Shown: positions 1 to 8,429, counted from the first letter of the stretch. The stretch is DNA of 40,746 bases from Clostridia bacterium (GCA_017399105.1 JAFQEJ010000051.1:1-40746); one strand, 5' to 3'. Translations and numbers: made by a program. Notes: a model not told the origin generated them from the letters alone.

Positions 1-206
1 TCATAGACTACATCTCGTAAATGAATCGGGTCAAGCGCAAGCATGTTGCAGTTTTCGACCAGCATCGCTACTGCCGCAGCATTGGTTGATAGATCTACAA
101 TCGAGTCAAGAATTGCCGGAATGTCATCATACATGACAACTGCGGCAATACCATAGCTGTGTCGTCCGTTAATTTCGGAATCGATCACCAGATACTGATA
201 ATCCAT
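1..206 (-). CDS. DUF6514-like small protein (3' end outside window)
   Basis: Begins at ATG 206 with a GGGGGTG ribosome binding site just upstream and is still open at the left edge of the window, giving 68 codons. It starts MDYQYLVIDSEI and ends in the segment LALDPIHLRDVVYD. A short start, a GIAAV stretch near residue 18 and a C-terminal SP/DPIHLxDVVxD motif are what I know from DUF6514-family proteins of Clostridia, small cytoplasmic proteins of unknown function. The family call rests on motif recall only. No signal peptide or membrane segment is visible. It is separated from the next gene on the same strand by two hairpins, so it probably has its own transcript, although I could not find a clear promoter. 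Confidence 0.65.
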   Translation of the reverse strand, partial: MDYQYLVIDSEINGRHSYGIAAVVMYDDIPAILDSIVDLSTNAAAVAMLVENCNMLALDPIHLRDVVY

Positions 207-369
207 TATTCACACCCCCGTTCAGCAATTTTGCTGCAGCAGCCTTGCGGATATGCAATATCCGTAAACGCCGATATTTCATCCTTGAGGGTGAAATATG
301 TTATTTTTTCAGTATTCTTGCTCTTCGATGTGCGAATTTCTATAATTTCATCAAAATGATATGATTATT

Positions 370-394
370 GGGCATAAACGCGCTGTTTATGCCC
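370..394. other. Perfect 10-bp hairpin
   Basis: The arms gggcataaac and gtttatgccc are perfectly complementary around a 5-nt loop. The T-tract on either side is weak (tttata on the plus side). It lies between the terminator of the secreted-protein gene and the DUF6514-like gene, so it may be a backup terminator or part of the latter's leader. Confidence 0.45.
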
Positions 395-448
395 TTTATA
401 GTTATATACGATATTGGATGGTAATTTATTACACATTTTCAATAAAAT

Positions 449-496
449 TACCGCTTAGCAACACGGTACGATCATAAAGTGTGTTGTTAAGCGGTA
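449..496 (-). terminator. Terminator of the first ECF sigma operon
   Basis: A 16-bp stem with one mismatch (arms 449-464 and 481-496) lies 12 nt past the stop of the 139-residue secreted protein. On the minus strand it is followed by ATTTTATTG, a modest T-rich tail. Confidence 0.7.
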
Positions 497-508
497 TTTG
501 GTTATGGA

Positions 509-928
509 TTAATATGTATTATCGAAATAATCGGTCAACCATTCGATGGTTCCATTACGATGTACATCTGCGTAAACGCTAAGACGATAAGTATAACCAA
601 GTTCAACATTAGGAACAGTTCCTTCGAATTGAAATCTATTACCTGTGACAGATAAATTATTCCATGATGCGAGTAGAACCCACTCATCATCGATTTCAAC
701 AGAAAATTCAATATCAACATTCTGAATAGAATCTACATCCTCTAAACCTTTAATATCAACATAGAATTCCGCATTTCCACTTTCATATGTATGAGATAAA
801 ATAACTCTCCTTGTATGTACCCAATATGGAGATATTGACTCAGGAATTTGAGCAGAAATAGATAAAGATAGCATACTTAAAATTAACACACTAATTAATA
901 TTACTTTGAATTTCTTTTGAATGCACAT
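509..928 (-). CDS. Small secreted protein of unknown function
   Basis: 139 residues. The N-terminus is a clear Sec signal peptide: Lys/Arg-rich residues 4-8, a hydrophobic core at about 9-24, and likely cleavage after SISA near residue 26. The mature ~110 residues have alternating hydrophobic/polar pattern, no cysteines, and read like a single beta-sandwich. The opening ISPYWVHT followed by W-containing strands resembles small secreted proteins common in Clostridia, but I cannot name the family. ATG 928 has AGGAG about 8 nt upstream. It lies 64 nt behind the anti-sigma gene and before a terminator, so it is probably the last gene of that sigma operon. Like the 3' half of that gene, its DNA is AT-rich (about 32% GC in the segment 601-660). 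Confidence 0.7.
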   Translation of the reverse strand: MCIQKKFKVILISVLILSMLSLSISAQIPESISPYWVHTRRVILSHTYESGNAEFYVDIKGLEDVDSIQNVDIEFSVEIDDEWVLLASWNNLSVTGNRFQFEGTVPNVELGYTYRLSVYADVHRNGTIEWLTDYFDNTY

Positions 929-992
929 AATAAATCTCCTAAATATATATATTTATTACTAATACGATTTATAGATGCATTTTGTTACAAAT

Positions 993-1670
993 TCAAAAAA
1001 TATTTTCAGCAACTTTTATCAATATATTTATATTTATTGTTCCTTCTATAGAGAATGATTTTTCATTATGTAACCATATGATCATACTATCATTTGTTGA
1101 ATAACTAATTAAAAAAGCTTCATTACCATTAATTATTATCTTTTTATATTCCCCATTTTCATAATCATAATCTATTTTTGATTCATTGGTTTTATATTCT
1201 GTTATGAGAAAATAATCAGCACCATTAGAAAATGTATATTCATTTATATACTCATTAGAATTTGTTTTCGTAAGTTCAAATTCTTTCGGTAAATATCCCA
1301 TAGAATATTCGCCCAATTGTAATGAGTTATCTTTAGTCTTTGTTGAAAAAGATGCATATTTCTCAAATAAACTTACCGCCGAATCCCATACCGATGCACG
1401 CACATCCGACACCGCCAGCACCGTAATAAATCCCACGCTCAGCACTGCCATAATGCAAGCCGCAACCTTACGGAACACCAGCATGCCGCTCGTTTTAGGC
1501 TTCGTCATCTTCTTGTAATATGCCCGCTCTATATCAACATATTTCTTCGGATGCTCCGGCATATCTTTATTCTCTTCTTCAATTTTCGCGATATCCCGCT
1601 TGAATGCCTCTGCGAATGCCTGCTCAAGAACGGTATCAAGCACGGCTTCATCTAGTTTTTTGTTTACCAT
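993..1670 (-). CDS. DUF4367-type anti-sigma factor-like membrane protein
   Basis: 225 residues. Residues 1-65 are cytoplasmic and charged, with an EAF/IEEE helix typical of sigma-binding tails. One membrane segment lies at about 66-88. Residues 90-225 are an extracytoplasmic domain with the GYLPKEFEL and SNGADYFLITEY segments I associate with DUF4367. The gene starts inside the sigma factor gene (23-nt overlap), with CGGAGG upstream of ATG 1670, so the two are translationally coupled. Known members of this arrangement hold the partner sigma factor at the membrane until a surface signal releases it; that role is inferred here. Composition changes sharply near base 1375, just after the membrane helix: about 56% GC on the N-terminal side, about 20% in most of the sensor domain. 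Confidence 0.8.
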   Translation of the reverse strand: MVNKKLDEAVLDTVLEQAFAEAFKRDIAKIEEENKDMPEHPKKYVDIERAYYKKMTKPKTSGMLVFRKVAACIMAVLSVGFITVLAVSDVRASVWDSAVSLFEKYASFSTKTKDNSLQLGEYSMGYLPKEFELTKTNSNEYINEYTFSNGADYFLITEYKTNESKIDYDYENGEYKKIIINGNEAFLISYSTNDSMIIWLHNEKSFSIEGTININILIKVAENIF

Positions 1671-2226
1671 AATATGCCTCCGATATCTTAGCCATCAACT
1701 TTTTTCTGCCACGCATGATGCGGACACCTACATTATTTACCGTCAATCCCAGGATGGATGCGATGTCCTTCTCTGTCATCTTACAGACAAATTTCAAATT
1801 GCACACATCCTTGTAATTATCGCTCAACTCATTGATGCAGCGAATGATGATCTCATATCCCTCTCTGCTGACGATAGCATCGAGCGGAAGCGGATCTGTA
1901 TCCTCAACCGAATAGGCGGTCTGCTCAAAATCGTCATACTCTGCCCTATACTCATGTCTGATCCAATCGATTGCTTTATGACGAACGACCGTACATACAA
2001 AGCACTTCAATGCAGTTTCGTCATTCATGTCAATCTTGTGCATATTATTGATAATCGTTATGATCGAATCATGTACGATATCTTCTTCAACCGTGGAATT
2101 ATGTTTTGATAAGAATCTGTGCGCAACCGCACGCATGGTGGAGTAATATTGGGTGTAGATCTGTGTTAATTTATCCCTGGCTTCCTCACTGTCGATTGCC
2201 ATTAAATAGAATGACAGACTTACCAT
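1648..2226 (-). CDS. ECF-type RNA polymerase sigma factor
   Basis: 192 residues. The N-terminal half carries sigma region 2 (about residues 15-95, with the DIVHDSI and CFVCTVVRHKAIDWIR segments). The C-terminal half carries region 4, a helix-turn-helix at about 145-185 (MTEKDIASILGLTVNNVGVRI). There is no region 1 or 3, as expected of an ECF factor. The start ATG 2226 overlaps the stop of a short upstream ORF and has only a weak AGGT site. Downstream the overlapping DUF4367 protein is the presumed regulator. ECF factors of this class usually control their own operon, but I could not identify an ECF-type promoter here. Confidence 0.88.
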   Translation of the reverse strand: MVSLSFYLMAIDSEEARDKLTQIYTQYYSTMRAVAHRFLSKHNSTVEEDIVHDSIITIINNMHKIDMNDETALKCFVCTVVRHKAIDWIRHEYRAEYDDFEQTAYSVEDTDPLPLDAIVSREGYEIIIRCINELSDNYKDVCNLKFVCKMTEKDIASILGLTVNNVGVRIMRGRKKLMAKISEAYYGKQKTR

Positions 2227-2369
2227 GATCTACCTGCCCCTTTTATCGGCTGAGATGCTTTGGTTCCTGCGATGTAACAGATTGTGACGAATATTTGCTC
2301 GTACTGCAATAACTTCCTGCTGCTGTGTGCCGTATTAATTCGAGCACCGACGGTATCATTTTTCACCAT
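2220..2369 (-). CDS. Possible 49-residue ORF coupled to the ECF sigma gene
   Basis: ATG 2369 is preceded by TAGGAG at ideal spacing (7 nt), better than the site of the sigma factor itself. The frame is open for 49 codons and its TAA overlaps the sigma start codon by 7 nt. The predicted peptide begins MVKNDTVGARIN and ends KGAGRSW; it is basic, has one short hydrophobic patch (FVTICYIAG) and no family I recognise. Strong initiation plus stop/start overlap suggest either a real small protein or a leader that drives translation of the sigma gene. It could also be chance. Confidence 0.4.
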   Translation of the reverse strand: MVKNDTVGARINTAHSSRKLLQYEQIFVTICYIAGTKASQPIKGAGRSW

Positions 2370-2770
2370 AAATATACTCCTAAGATATGATATTATATCG
2401 GTTCTTGCACCAATACCATAACTAAGTATACAGCAATTTCATATCATACTGCTATATTTTGGGTGAATATTTTACGATATATTTACATTTTCAGGCTGAG
2501 CTCGAACAATTATATCAATTATTTGCCATATATGTCATCTTTTTACATCACAAAGCGCTCAGCATAATATTGTCATTTACGATACCGTACCAATTAATTG
2601 TAACACACCACCTTGGTGTTGTAAAGGGAATACTGTAAATTTCCTGTTGGAATTCTGTATAATTCTTCCATTTGCATCATTCTCATATATGATTCCATGC
2701 GACCTCATACAAATTTTAAAATCCAACCACTTAAAAAAAAACTATTTACTCGAATTTTGTTAAATAAAGT
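2370..2770. other. Intergenic region between divergent genes
   Basis: About 400 AT-rich bases. On the minus strand a TATAAT at 2392-2397 sits 23 nt ahead of the 49-codon ORF without a convincing -35 box, so it is only a candidate start for the sigma operon. A 6-bp hairpin (acacca/tggtgt) lies near 2606-2620 with no T-tract. I see no riboswitch fold, tRNA or gene in this stretch. Confidence 0.4.
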
Positions 2771-2799
2771 TTGAAATTCTGTACAGAGTGTGGTATAAT
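2771..2799 (+). promoter_or_regulatory. Sigma-A promoter of the uracil permease
   Basis: TTGAAA (2771-2776), 17-nt spacer, TATAAT (2794-2799). Transcription would begin near 2806, which rules out translation starts at or before the -10 box and supports ATG 2851. Confidence 0.85.
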
Positions 2800-2850
2800 A
2801 TATTTTATGGAATGAAAGGTATTCCAAAAATATTATTTCGGAGGGTCTTT

Positions 2851-4227
2851 ATGGAAAAGAAACTCGTCTACGACATTCATGACAAGCCCGCGTTCGGGCA
2901 AATGCTTGTATTTGCGATTCAGCAATTACTTGCAATCATGGCAGCAACTATTGCAGTTCCTGCAATCGTTGGCAACGGTATGAGCGCATCGGCAGCACTG
3001 TTCGGTGCGGGCATCGGCACACTCGTTTATCAGCTTTTCACCAAGTTCCGCAGCCCCGTTTTCTTAGGTTCCTCTTTTGCGTTCATCAGCTCGATGGAAG
3101 CCGCATTCGCCGGAGCAATTTCTGTTTCCGCCGGTTATGTTGGCTTAATCTTTGGCGCAGCACTTGCAGGTTTGGTCTATGTCATCATCGCACTTGTCGT
3201 TAAGTACGCAGGTGTTAACTGGATCAACAAGCTCATGCCCGCAGCAGTTATCGGCCCCACGGTTGCAATCATCGGTTTATCCCTTGCCGGCGCTGCAATT
3301 AAGGATGTATTCTCCTACGGTCCTACCGATTCTTACGGATCCTTCATCATGAGCGGATTCAGTTGGGTATCTATGATCTGCGCGCTTGTTACACTTTTCG
3401 TAGTAGTGCTCTGCTCTACCTACGGCAAGAAGATGACTAAGCTTATTCCTTTTATCATCGGTATCCTTGCAGGCTATGCAGTCGGTCTTGTTTTCACAGG
3501 CATCGGCTATGCAATCGGAAATGATTCTCTGAAGATTATCGACTTCGCTCCCTTTCAGGCATTGGTAAGCGACGGTGTATCCCTTAAGACATTTGTCGCA
3601 GTTCCCGATTTTTCATTTATTGAAGCACTCAAGGGAGTTAACGACTTCAATCTGTCCTACGCTGCAACCATCGCAGTTGCATACATCCCCGTTGCATTCG
3701 TTGTATTTGCTGAGCATATTGCCGACCACAAAAATCTATCTACTGTCATAGATAAAGACCTTCTTGAGGATCCCGGTCTGCACAGAACACTTCTCGGTGA
3801 CGGCGTAGGCTCCATCGCAGGCGCATTTTTCGGCGGCTGCCCCAACACCACCTATGGCGAGTCTGTCGGCTGCGTGGCGATTACACGCAATGCATCTGTC
3901 GCTACCATCACCACCACCGCTGTTATGGCAGTCCTTATCGCCTTCATTTCTCCTTTTGTTGCTTTCCTTGATTCTATCCCCGGCTGTGTCATGGGCGGCG
4001 TCTGCATCACGCTGTACGGTTTTATCGCAGTATCCGGTCTTAAGATGATTCAGAAGGTTGATCTTGAGGATAACGCGAACCTCTTTACCGTATCGGTTAT
4101 TCTCATTGCAGGTATCGGCGGCATGGCTATGAAAATCGGTCAGGTTACACTTACCGCCATCGCATGTGCGCTTATCCTCGGCATCATCGTGAATATTGTA
4201 CTTCACGCAAAAAAAGATATTAAATAA
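2851..4227 (+). CDS. uraA: Uracil permease, NCS2 family
   Basis: 458 residues, about 12-14 membrane segments, the usual NCS2 length. It moves uracil (or a related nucleobase) into the cell with protons. The family's two substrate-site regions are visible: AEHIADHK around residue 287-294 (the Glu-His pair of UraA) and NTTYGESVG at about 332-340. ATG 2851 was chosen because CGGAGGG lies 6 nt upstream; a more upstream ATG at 2788 would lie inside the promoter. The gene is alone between its own promoter and a terminator. No pyrimidine genes are next to it and I see no PyrR-type leader. Uracil is favoured over xanthine by the NTTYGE motif, but substrate is not proven. Confidence 0.88.
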   Translation: MEKKLVYDIHDKPAFGQMLVFAIQQLLAIMAATIAVPAIVGNGMSASAALFGAGIGTLVYQLFTKFRSPVFLGSSFAFISSMEAAFAGAISVSAGYVGLIFGAALAGLVYVIIALVVKYAGVNWINKLMPAAVIGPTVAIIGLSLAGAAIKDVFSYGPTDSYGSFIMSGFSWVSMICALVTLFVVVLCSTYGKKMTKLIPFIIGILAGYAVGLVFTGIGYAIGNDSLKIIDFAPFQALVSDGVSLKTFVAVPDFSFIEALKGVNDFNLSYAATIAVAYIPVAFVVFAEHIADHKNLSTVIDKDLLEDPGLHRTLLGDGVGSIAGAFFGGCPNTTYGESVGCVAITRNASVATITTTAVMAVLIAFISPFVAFLDSIPGCVMGGVCITLYGFIAVSGLKMIQKVDLEDNANLFTVSVILIAGIGGMAMKIGQVTLTAIACALILGIIVNIVLHAKKDIK

Positions 4228-4245
4228 TATTCAGTAACAACGCAG

Positions 4246-4282
4246 ACCTCCTGTTGAAGATGATATATCTATGACAGGAGGT
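4246..4282 (+). terminator. Terminator after uracil permease
   Basis: 9-bp stem acctcctgt/acaggaggt with a 19-nt loop, followed by TTTCTTTAT. Confidence 0.75.
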
Positions 4283-4336
4283 TTCTTTATATCCGAGCCG
4301 TCTTTTACGCACTCCCTCAGCATATTATGCAATCAT

Positions 4337-4356
4337 TCATTTACTTTCGTAAATGA
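4337..4356. promoter_or_regulatory. Palindrome abutting the -35 box (candidate operator)
   Basis: Arms tcatttac and gtaaatga around a 4-nt centre, ending 3 nt before the -35 box of the HTH gene. Position and symmetry fit an autoregulatory site for the HTH protein encoded just downstream; no T-tract follows, so it is not a terminator. Confidence 0.45.
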
Positions 4357-4359
4357 TTA

Positions 4360-4388
4360 TTGACATAAACACAGCTTCATGCTATAAT
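4360..4388 (+). promoter_or_regulatory. Consensus sigma-A promoter of the HTH/propeller operon
   Basis: TTGACA (4360-4365), 17-nt spacer, TATAAT (4383-4388): a perfect match to consensus, so the unit is likely strong unless repressed. Confidence 0.9.
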
Positions 4389-4411
4389 ATATGCAGAAAG
4401 GAGGCAGATAT

Positions 4412-5023
4412 ATGTATATTGATTATTCCAAACTGTGGAAATTGCTAATTGATAAGGACATGACCAAAACCGATTTAATGAATATCACGGGAATGAGCAC
4501 AAGAGTATTGGCAAAGCTCTCTAAAAATGAAACTGTGACCACCGACACCATTGTAAGAATCTGCGCTGCTTTAAAATGTGATGTAAGCGATATCATGGAA
4601 TGTGTTACCGATGATCGCATGACACTCTATCACCGCTTCAATCATTTCGGTAAAACGATTGATGAAAATGATTTATATAAGACAGTTATTTTCAACGATG
4701 ACATACAGCAATACAAGGTGTATGTATCCAAAAAGGCTGCGACAAAATCCACCCATATTCACTGCAAAGACAACAGAACAATCTATTGGGAGCAGTTATA
4801 TCCTTTCGGCGGAATATCTACCCCTCAGCGTGAAGAGTATCCGCTTGTCAAACCTCAGCGTGAGAAGGATGAAATTGTCATTGTTTTAATCAAAGGAAAG
4901 CCCGCCATCATCACGGGGCTCGATGTCAACGGCTTTGTTTCTGCACACAGTTTTATAAAAGAGCGCTCGGATATTTATGTAATGTCTCAGGCTGCTTTTA
5001 AGCTGTTTCAGCCGCATAATTAG
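4412..5023 (+). CDS. Cro/CI-type HTH transcriptional regulator
   Basis: 203 residues. ATG 4412 follows AAAGGAGGC at 6 nt; an earlier ATG at 4391 lies in the RBS leader. Residues 4-68 form a Cro/CI (XRE) helix-turn-helix with DMTKTDLMNITGMSTRVLAKL as helices 2-3 and CDVSDIMECV at the end of the domain, as in the HTH_26 type. Residues 70-203 are a domain I do not recognise, with no membrane segment; it may be a ligand or dimer domain. It is 17 nt ahead of the propeller-like gene, so the two share a transcript. A palindrome at the promoter suggests self-control. Its stop is TAG followed at once by TAA. Confidence 0.8.
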   Translation: MYIDYSKLWKLLIDKDMTKTDLMNITGMSTRVLAKLSKNETVTTDTIVRICAALKCDVSDIMECVTDDRMTLYHRFNHFGKTIDENDLYKTVIFNDDIQQYKVYVSKKAATKSTHIHCKDNRTIYWEQLYPFGGISTPQREEYPLVKPQREKDEIVIVLIKGKPAIITGLDVNGFVSAHSFIKERSDIYVMSQAAFKLFQPHN

Positions 5024-5040
5024 TAATATGGAGGTAAAAT

Positions 5041-6456
5041 GTGAATCCGTTATATTCCGAATTTAAACGAAAATTCTCCCTGTCCATGTATAAAAACTTA
5101 AAAATCGAGCTTGGCAGGATGTCCTTTTCCAAGGATTTCATCAACGATACCCGCGGTGATCTCTACCCTATCATGCAGAGAAGTGAGGATTGCGAAGAAT
5201 CTGTCGAGCATAACCTCTACACCTTGAGCAAAGGCAGCATCAAGCGTCTGTTCTGTCAGTTCTTCCCCTTTGCAACCTATGAGGCATCTGTATGCATGAC
5301 GGACGGTGAAGTCGGATTCTGCTTTACCCTTCCGGGTGCCGAAGCTGCCATTACAGTTTCAACAAGCACAGTAAAATATTCCGGTGAAAGTGAGCGAAAA
5401 GAGGTTTGCCTGCCTGCTTTTGTGAAAGAAGAGTTCACACTGATCATAAGCTGCCGTCCCGGAGCTTTCGATGTCTATTTCAAAAATAACGGCAAGCCCG
5501 AGTATACCTGTACTTTTTATGATAAAAAATTTCAAAATTCAAACTTTTATTCATCCTTTTCCAATGGATATGCCATTTTATACGCATCAGGAAATCTTAT
5601 CGTAAAAGAAGTTAACTCCTATATCGACAATGGTGTATCGATAGCAGATATTCGTCCCATTAAATATGAAAACGGCGAAATTCTCTTGGAACAGGGACGC
5701 ATCTATTTCACCGCATCCATCCGCATGCAGGAGGGCACTTTCCAGGGAATATTCTCATGGATTCCCGGAACTGCGGAATTTCAAATGACCGGCGCACTCT
5801 TCTATGATTGCGGTGACGGCAGATGGCGTGGCTATGTGGCGCCTGTTATACTTTATCACCGTGAAAAAAAGCAGTGCTATGTATGGGTGAGCTCCTTTGA
5901 GCATGAACATATTCTGGCATATGCCTCCTTCGACGGGGATCTTCGCTTCGGCGTAAATGTGGTTGATGTTGAAATCATGGAGAAAGCAACTTCTTCGGAT
6001 ATCACATCCTTCGCCGGATTTGTGGGAGATGAAGACCCTGATCTTCTCTATGATGAGGAAAACGATCGTTGGCTCTTGGCAATCTGCAGATTGGATCCGG
6101 AAATAAAACAATATATTTATGTCTTTTTTGAATCAAAAGATCCTTTCCATGGCTATACTTATCTTGGAAAAGGATTAAACGGATCAGAAACCGGTGGTTC
6201 CTTTATACGGATCGACAGTGGACTATACTTTGTATGCGGCAATGATTTCAAAACCACATCGGAATACCGTATCTACAGCAAGAATGGGATGCAGACAGCC
6301 AAATTCAATCATCCTGACGGCGGGTTCCGGGGCTGGGGAACAGTCATGCCGATTAAAACAGGAAGCCGCACACGCTGCTATTGGCTGACTTTCGACCGGC
6401 ACAACGGCAGCAAATATAATTGGAGCTACGGAAACATTTACTGCTTTGAGGCATAA
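5041..6456 (+). CDS. Glycosidase-like beta-propeller protein, function unknown
   Basis: 471 residues starting at GTG 5041, with GGAGG 6 nt upstream; the ATG two bases earlier is followed directly by a stop. There is no signal peptide, so it is cytoplasmic. The N-terminal ~200 residues resemble a lectin-like beta-sandwich (phrases such as GAFDVYFKNNG). From about 220 to the end repeated strands end in segments like DPDLLYDEENDRWLLAI, RWRGYVAPVILY and GWGTVMPIKTG, reminiscent of five-bladed propellers of glycoside hydrolase families 32/43. I cannot confirm a catalytic triad, so activity is open. It is co-transcribed with the HTH regulator and followed by a terminator. Confidence 0.55.
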   Translation: MNPLYSEFKRKFSLSMYKNLKIELGRMSFSKDFINDTRGDLYPIMQRSEDCEESVEHNLYTLSKGSIKRLFCQFFPFATYEASVCMTDGEVGFCFTLPGAEAAITVSTSTVKYSGESERKEVCLPAFVKEEFTLIISCRPGAFDVYFKNNGKPEYTCTFYDKKFQNSNFYSSFSNGYAILYASGNLIVKEVNSYIDNGVSIADIRPIKYENGEILLEQGRIYFTASIRMQEGTFQGIFSWIPGTAEFQMTGALFYDCGDGRWRGYVAPVILYHREKKQCYVWVSSFEHEHILAYASFDGDLRFGVNVVDVEIMEKATSSDITSFAGFVGDEDPDLLYDEENDRWLLAICRLDPEIKQYIYVFFESKDPFHGYTYLGKGLNGSETGGSFIRIDSGLYFVCGNDFKTTSEYRIYSKNGMQTAKFNHPDGGFRGWGTVMPIKTGSRTRCYWLTFDRHNGSKYNWSYGNIYCFEA

Positions 6457-6475
6457 TCAAAATATCGATAATCTG

Positions 6476-6503
6476 CGGGACGGCTGAAAAAACAGCAGTC
6501 CCG
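6476..6503 (+). terminator. Terminator of the HTH/propeller operon
   Basis: 11-bp stem with one mismatch (6476-6486 and 6493-6503), A6 loop, then TTTTTAA. Confidence 0.85.
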
Positions 6504-6556
6504 TTTTTAATCCGCAATCAGCGTTGCCATTATCCTGTTATCGGTTTTTAATTATC

Positions 6557-6585
6557 TTGACAAAAGCTATAAGATCGTGTATGAT
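6557..6585 (+). promoter_or_regulatory. Sigma-A promoter of the acyl-CoA ligase
   Basis: TTGACA (6557-6562), 17-nt spacer, TATGAT (6580-6585). Confidence 0.85.
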
Positions 6586-6619
6586 ATATAATAAGCTATC
6601 ATAAAGGAGAAAAAATCCT

Positions 6620-8350
6620 ATGGCATTCAAAAATCGCAATAAAAATTATCCCTTATACGAAACTACAAAATTCGCAGATTTTAGAGAAATGGTCGAAAAT
6701 GCAGCCGAACACTTCTCCGACCGCACCGCCTTCCAGTATAAAACAGATCCCAAACAGCAGGAAGCATCAAAAATAACTTTTACCGAGTGCCGCGAATTTG
6801 TACGTGCACTCTCAACCGAACTTCACTCCATGAATGTGGCTGATAAAAAAATCGCCCTCCTCGGCGCAGCGTCTGTTGATTGGTTCCTCTCCTATATCTC
6901 CATCATGTGCGTCGGTGCCATCACCGTTCCTATTGACAAAGAGCTTTCCGTTTCGGATATTGCATCGATCATCAATACCGCAGGCTGTGAATATGTATTC
7001 TTCGCTGCCGACATTACAGATAAAATGGACGATGTCTGCAAGGAAGCTCCCACGGTGAAGCATCTCATCTCCATGTGCGGCGAAGCAGACGGTGCTCTTC
7101 CCGTCACTTCGCTTGTCACCTCGGGTACAGAAAAACTCTCATCCGGTGACCGCAGCTACTTCGATTATGAAATTGACAACGAAGCCCTCGCCAGCATCGT
7201 TTTTACATCAGGTACAACAGGTAAAGGCAAAGGAGTCATGTTATCCCTCAAGAATATCTGCTCTGATATGGAACAGGGCATGTATAACTTCCAGATCACC
7301 GAGCGCACCCTCTTCACCCTGCCGCCTCATCATACCTTTGGCTCAACCGTCAACTTTGTAGGTCACTTCGCCCAGGGATGCGAAATTTATATTTCTTCCG
7401 GACTGCGCTATATCATGGAAGAAATCAATTCCTTCAAGCCCACGCATCTCATCCTCGTCCCCCTCTTCGTCGAGACCTTCTATAAGCGAATCATTGCCGC
7501 TGCTGAGAAAAGCGGTCAGATCAAGAAGTTAAAATCGGGCATCAAGCTCTCCAACAGCCTCCGCAAGCTGGGAATAGATCTGCGCAGCAAGATATTCGGT
7601 GAGTCGGTACTTTCAAAATTTGGCGGCGAGCTCCAAATGATCATCTGCGGCGGCGCGGCGCTCAATCAGTCAATCATCGACTTTTTTGAAGGCATCGGTG
7701 TCATCATTCTCAACGGCTACGGCATTACCGAATGTGCACCGCTCATCTCCTGCAACCGCAATGAATGCCGCAAAGACGGCTCGGTCGGTCTCCCCATCAT
7801 CGGCGGCAAGGTCAAAATCGACGCTCCCAATGAAAAAGGCGAAGGTGAAATCTGTTACCGCGGCCCCAACGTTATGCTCGGCTACTTTGAAAATGAAGAA
7901 GCCACCCGTGAGGTTATCGATGAGGACGGCTACTTCCACACCGGTGACATCGGTTATGTCAGAGAGCTCGACGGCGATCAGTGGCTCTACATCACCGGCC
8001 GCATGAAAAATCTCATCATTCTCTCTAACGGTAAGAATGTCTACCCCGAGGAAATCGAGTGCGATATCCAGGGCATCCGCGGCGTAAACGAGGTCGTTGT
8101 CTACCAGGGCGTGCATAAAAACGATCCCACCAAGGAGGTTATCGTTGCCGAAATATACCCCGACCATGAAGGGCTGAAAGCAAAGGGAATCGACGATCTG
8201 AAAGCCTACTTTGAGGGGGAAATCAAGCGCATTAACGGTAAAAACGCCCCCTACAAAACCATTGGCAGAGTCAAGCTGAGAAACGAGGAATTCCCCAAGA
8301 ACACCTCTCGAAAGATCACAAGATTCAAAATTGATAAAACCGTTGACTGA
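6620..8350 (+). CDS. Long-chain fatty acyl-CoA ligase-like AMP-binding enzyme
   Basis: 576 residues. It activates a carboxylic acid, most likely a long-chain fatty acid, with ATP to the adenylate and then to the CoA thioester. Family motifs are present in order: P-loop TSGTTGKGKG (196-205), A5 YGITE (367-371), HTGD (440-443), and the hinge/A8 segment GRMKNLIILSNGKNVYP (460-476); a C-terminal lysine region is in TSRKITRFK. The length fits FadD-like enzymes, without the insert of plant 4CL types. ATG 6620 follows AAGGAG. It is a single-gene unit, so the neighbourhood does not reveal the substrate; an O-succinylbenzoate or aryl ligase role is less likely. Confidence 0.85.
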   Translation: MAFKNRNKNYPLYETTKFADFREMVENAAEHFSDRTAFQYKTDPKQQEASKITFTECREFVRALSTELHSMNVADKKIALLGAASVDWFLSYISIMCVGAITVPIDKELSVSDIASIINTAGCEYVFFAADITDKMDDVCKEAPTVKHLISMCGEADGALPVTSLVTSGTEKLSSGDRSYFDYEIDNEALASIVFTSGTTGKGKGVMLSLKNICSDMEQGMYNFQITERTLFTLPPHHTFGSTVNFVGHFAQGCEIYISSGLRYIMEEINSFKPTHLILVPLFVETFYKRIIAAAEKSGQIKKLKSGIKLSNSLRKLGIDLRSKIFGESVLSKFGGELQMIICGGAALNQSIIDFFEGIGVIILNGYGITECAPLISCNRNECRKDGSVGLPIIGGKVKIDAPNEKGEGEICYRGPNVMLGYFENEEATREVIDEDGYFHTGDIGYVRELDGDQWLYITGRMKNLIILSNGKNVYPEEIECDIQGIRGVNEVVVYQGVHKNDPTKEVIVAEIYPDHEGLKAKGIDDLKAYFEGEIKRINGKNAPYKTIGRVKLRNEEFPKNTSRKITRFKIDKTVD

Positions 8351-8429
8351 ATCTAACACTCATAATGTATCACAGAAGTGATGTCAATCCCTTATTTCGA
8401 AAACTATCTACGCGTAATTATTTAATTAT

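Noticed and set aside
210..310. Short basic ORF and 7-bp hairpin (cggatat/atatccg) ahead of the DUF6514-like gene
   Set aside because: Poor RBS and termination inside the next gene; likely chance.
2500..2770. Riboswitch or PyrR leader ahead of the uracil permease
   Set aside because: The promoter is only about 45 nt before the start codon, leaving no room for an aptamer, and no conserved fold was visible.
2788..2850. Upstream start of the uracil permease
   Set aside because: It lies in the -10 box of a near-consensus promoter; ATG 2851 has the only good RBS. The same logic rejected starts upstream of 32525 and 37866.
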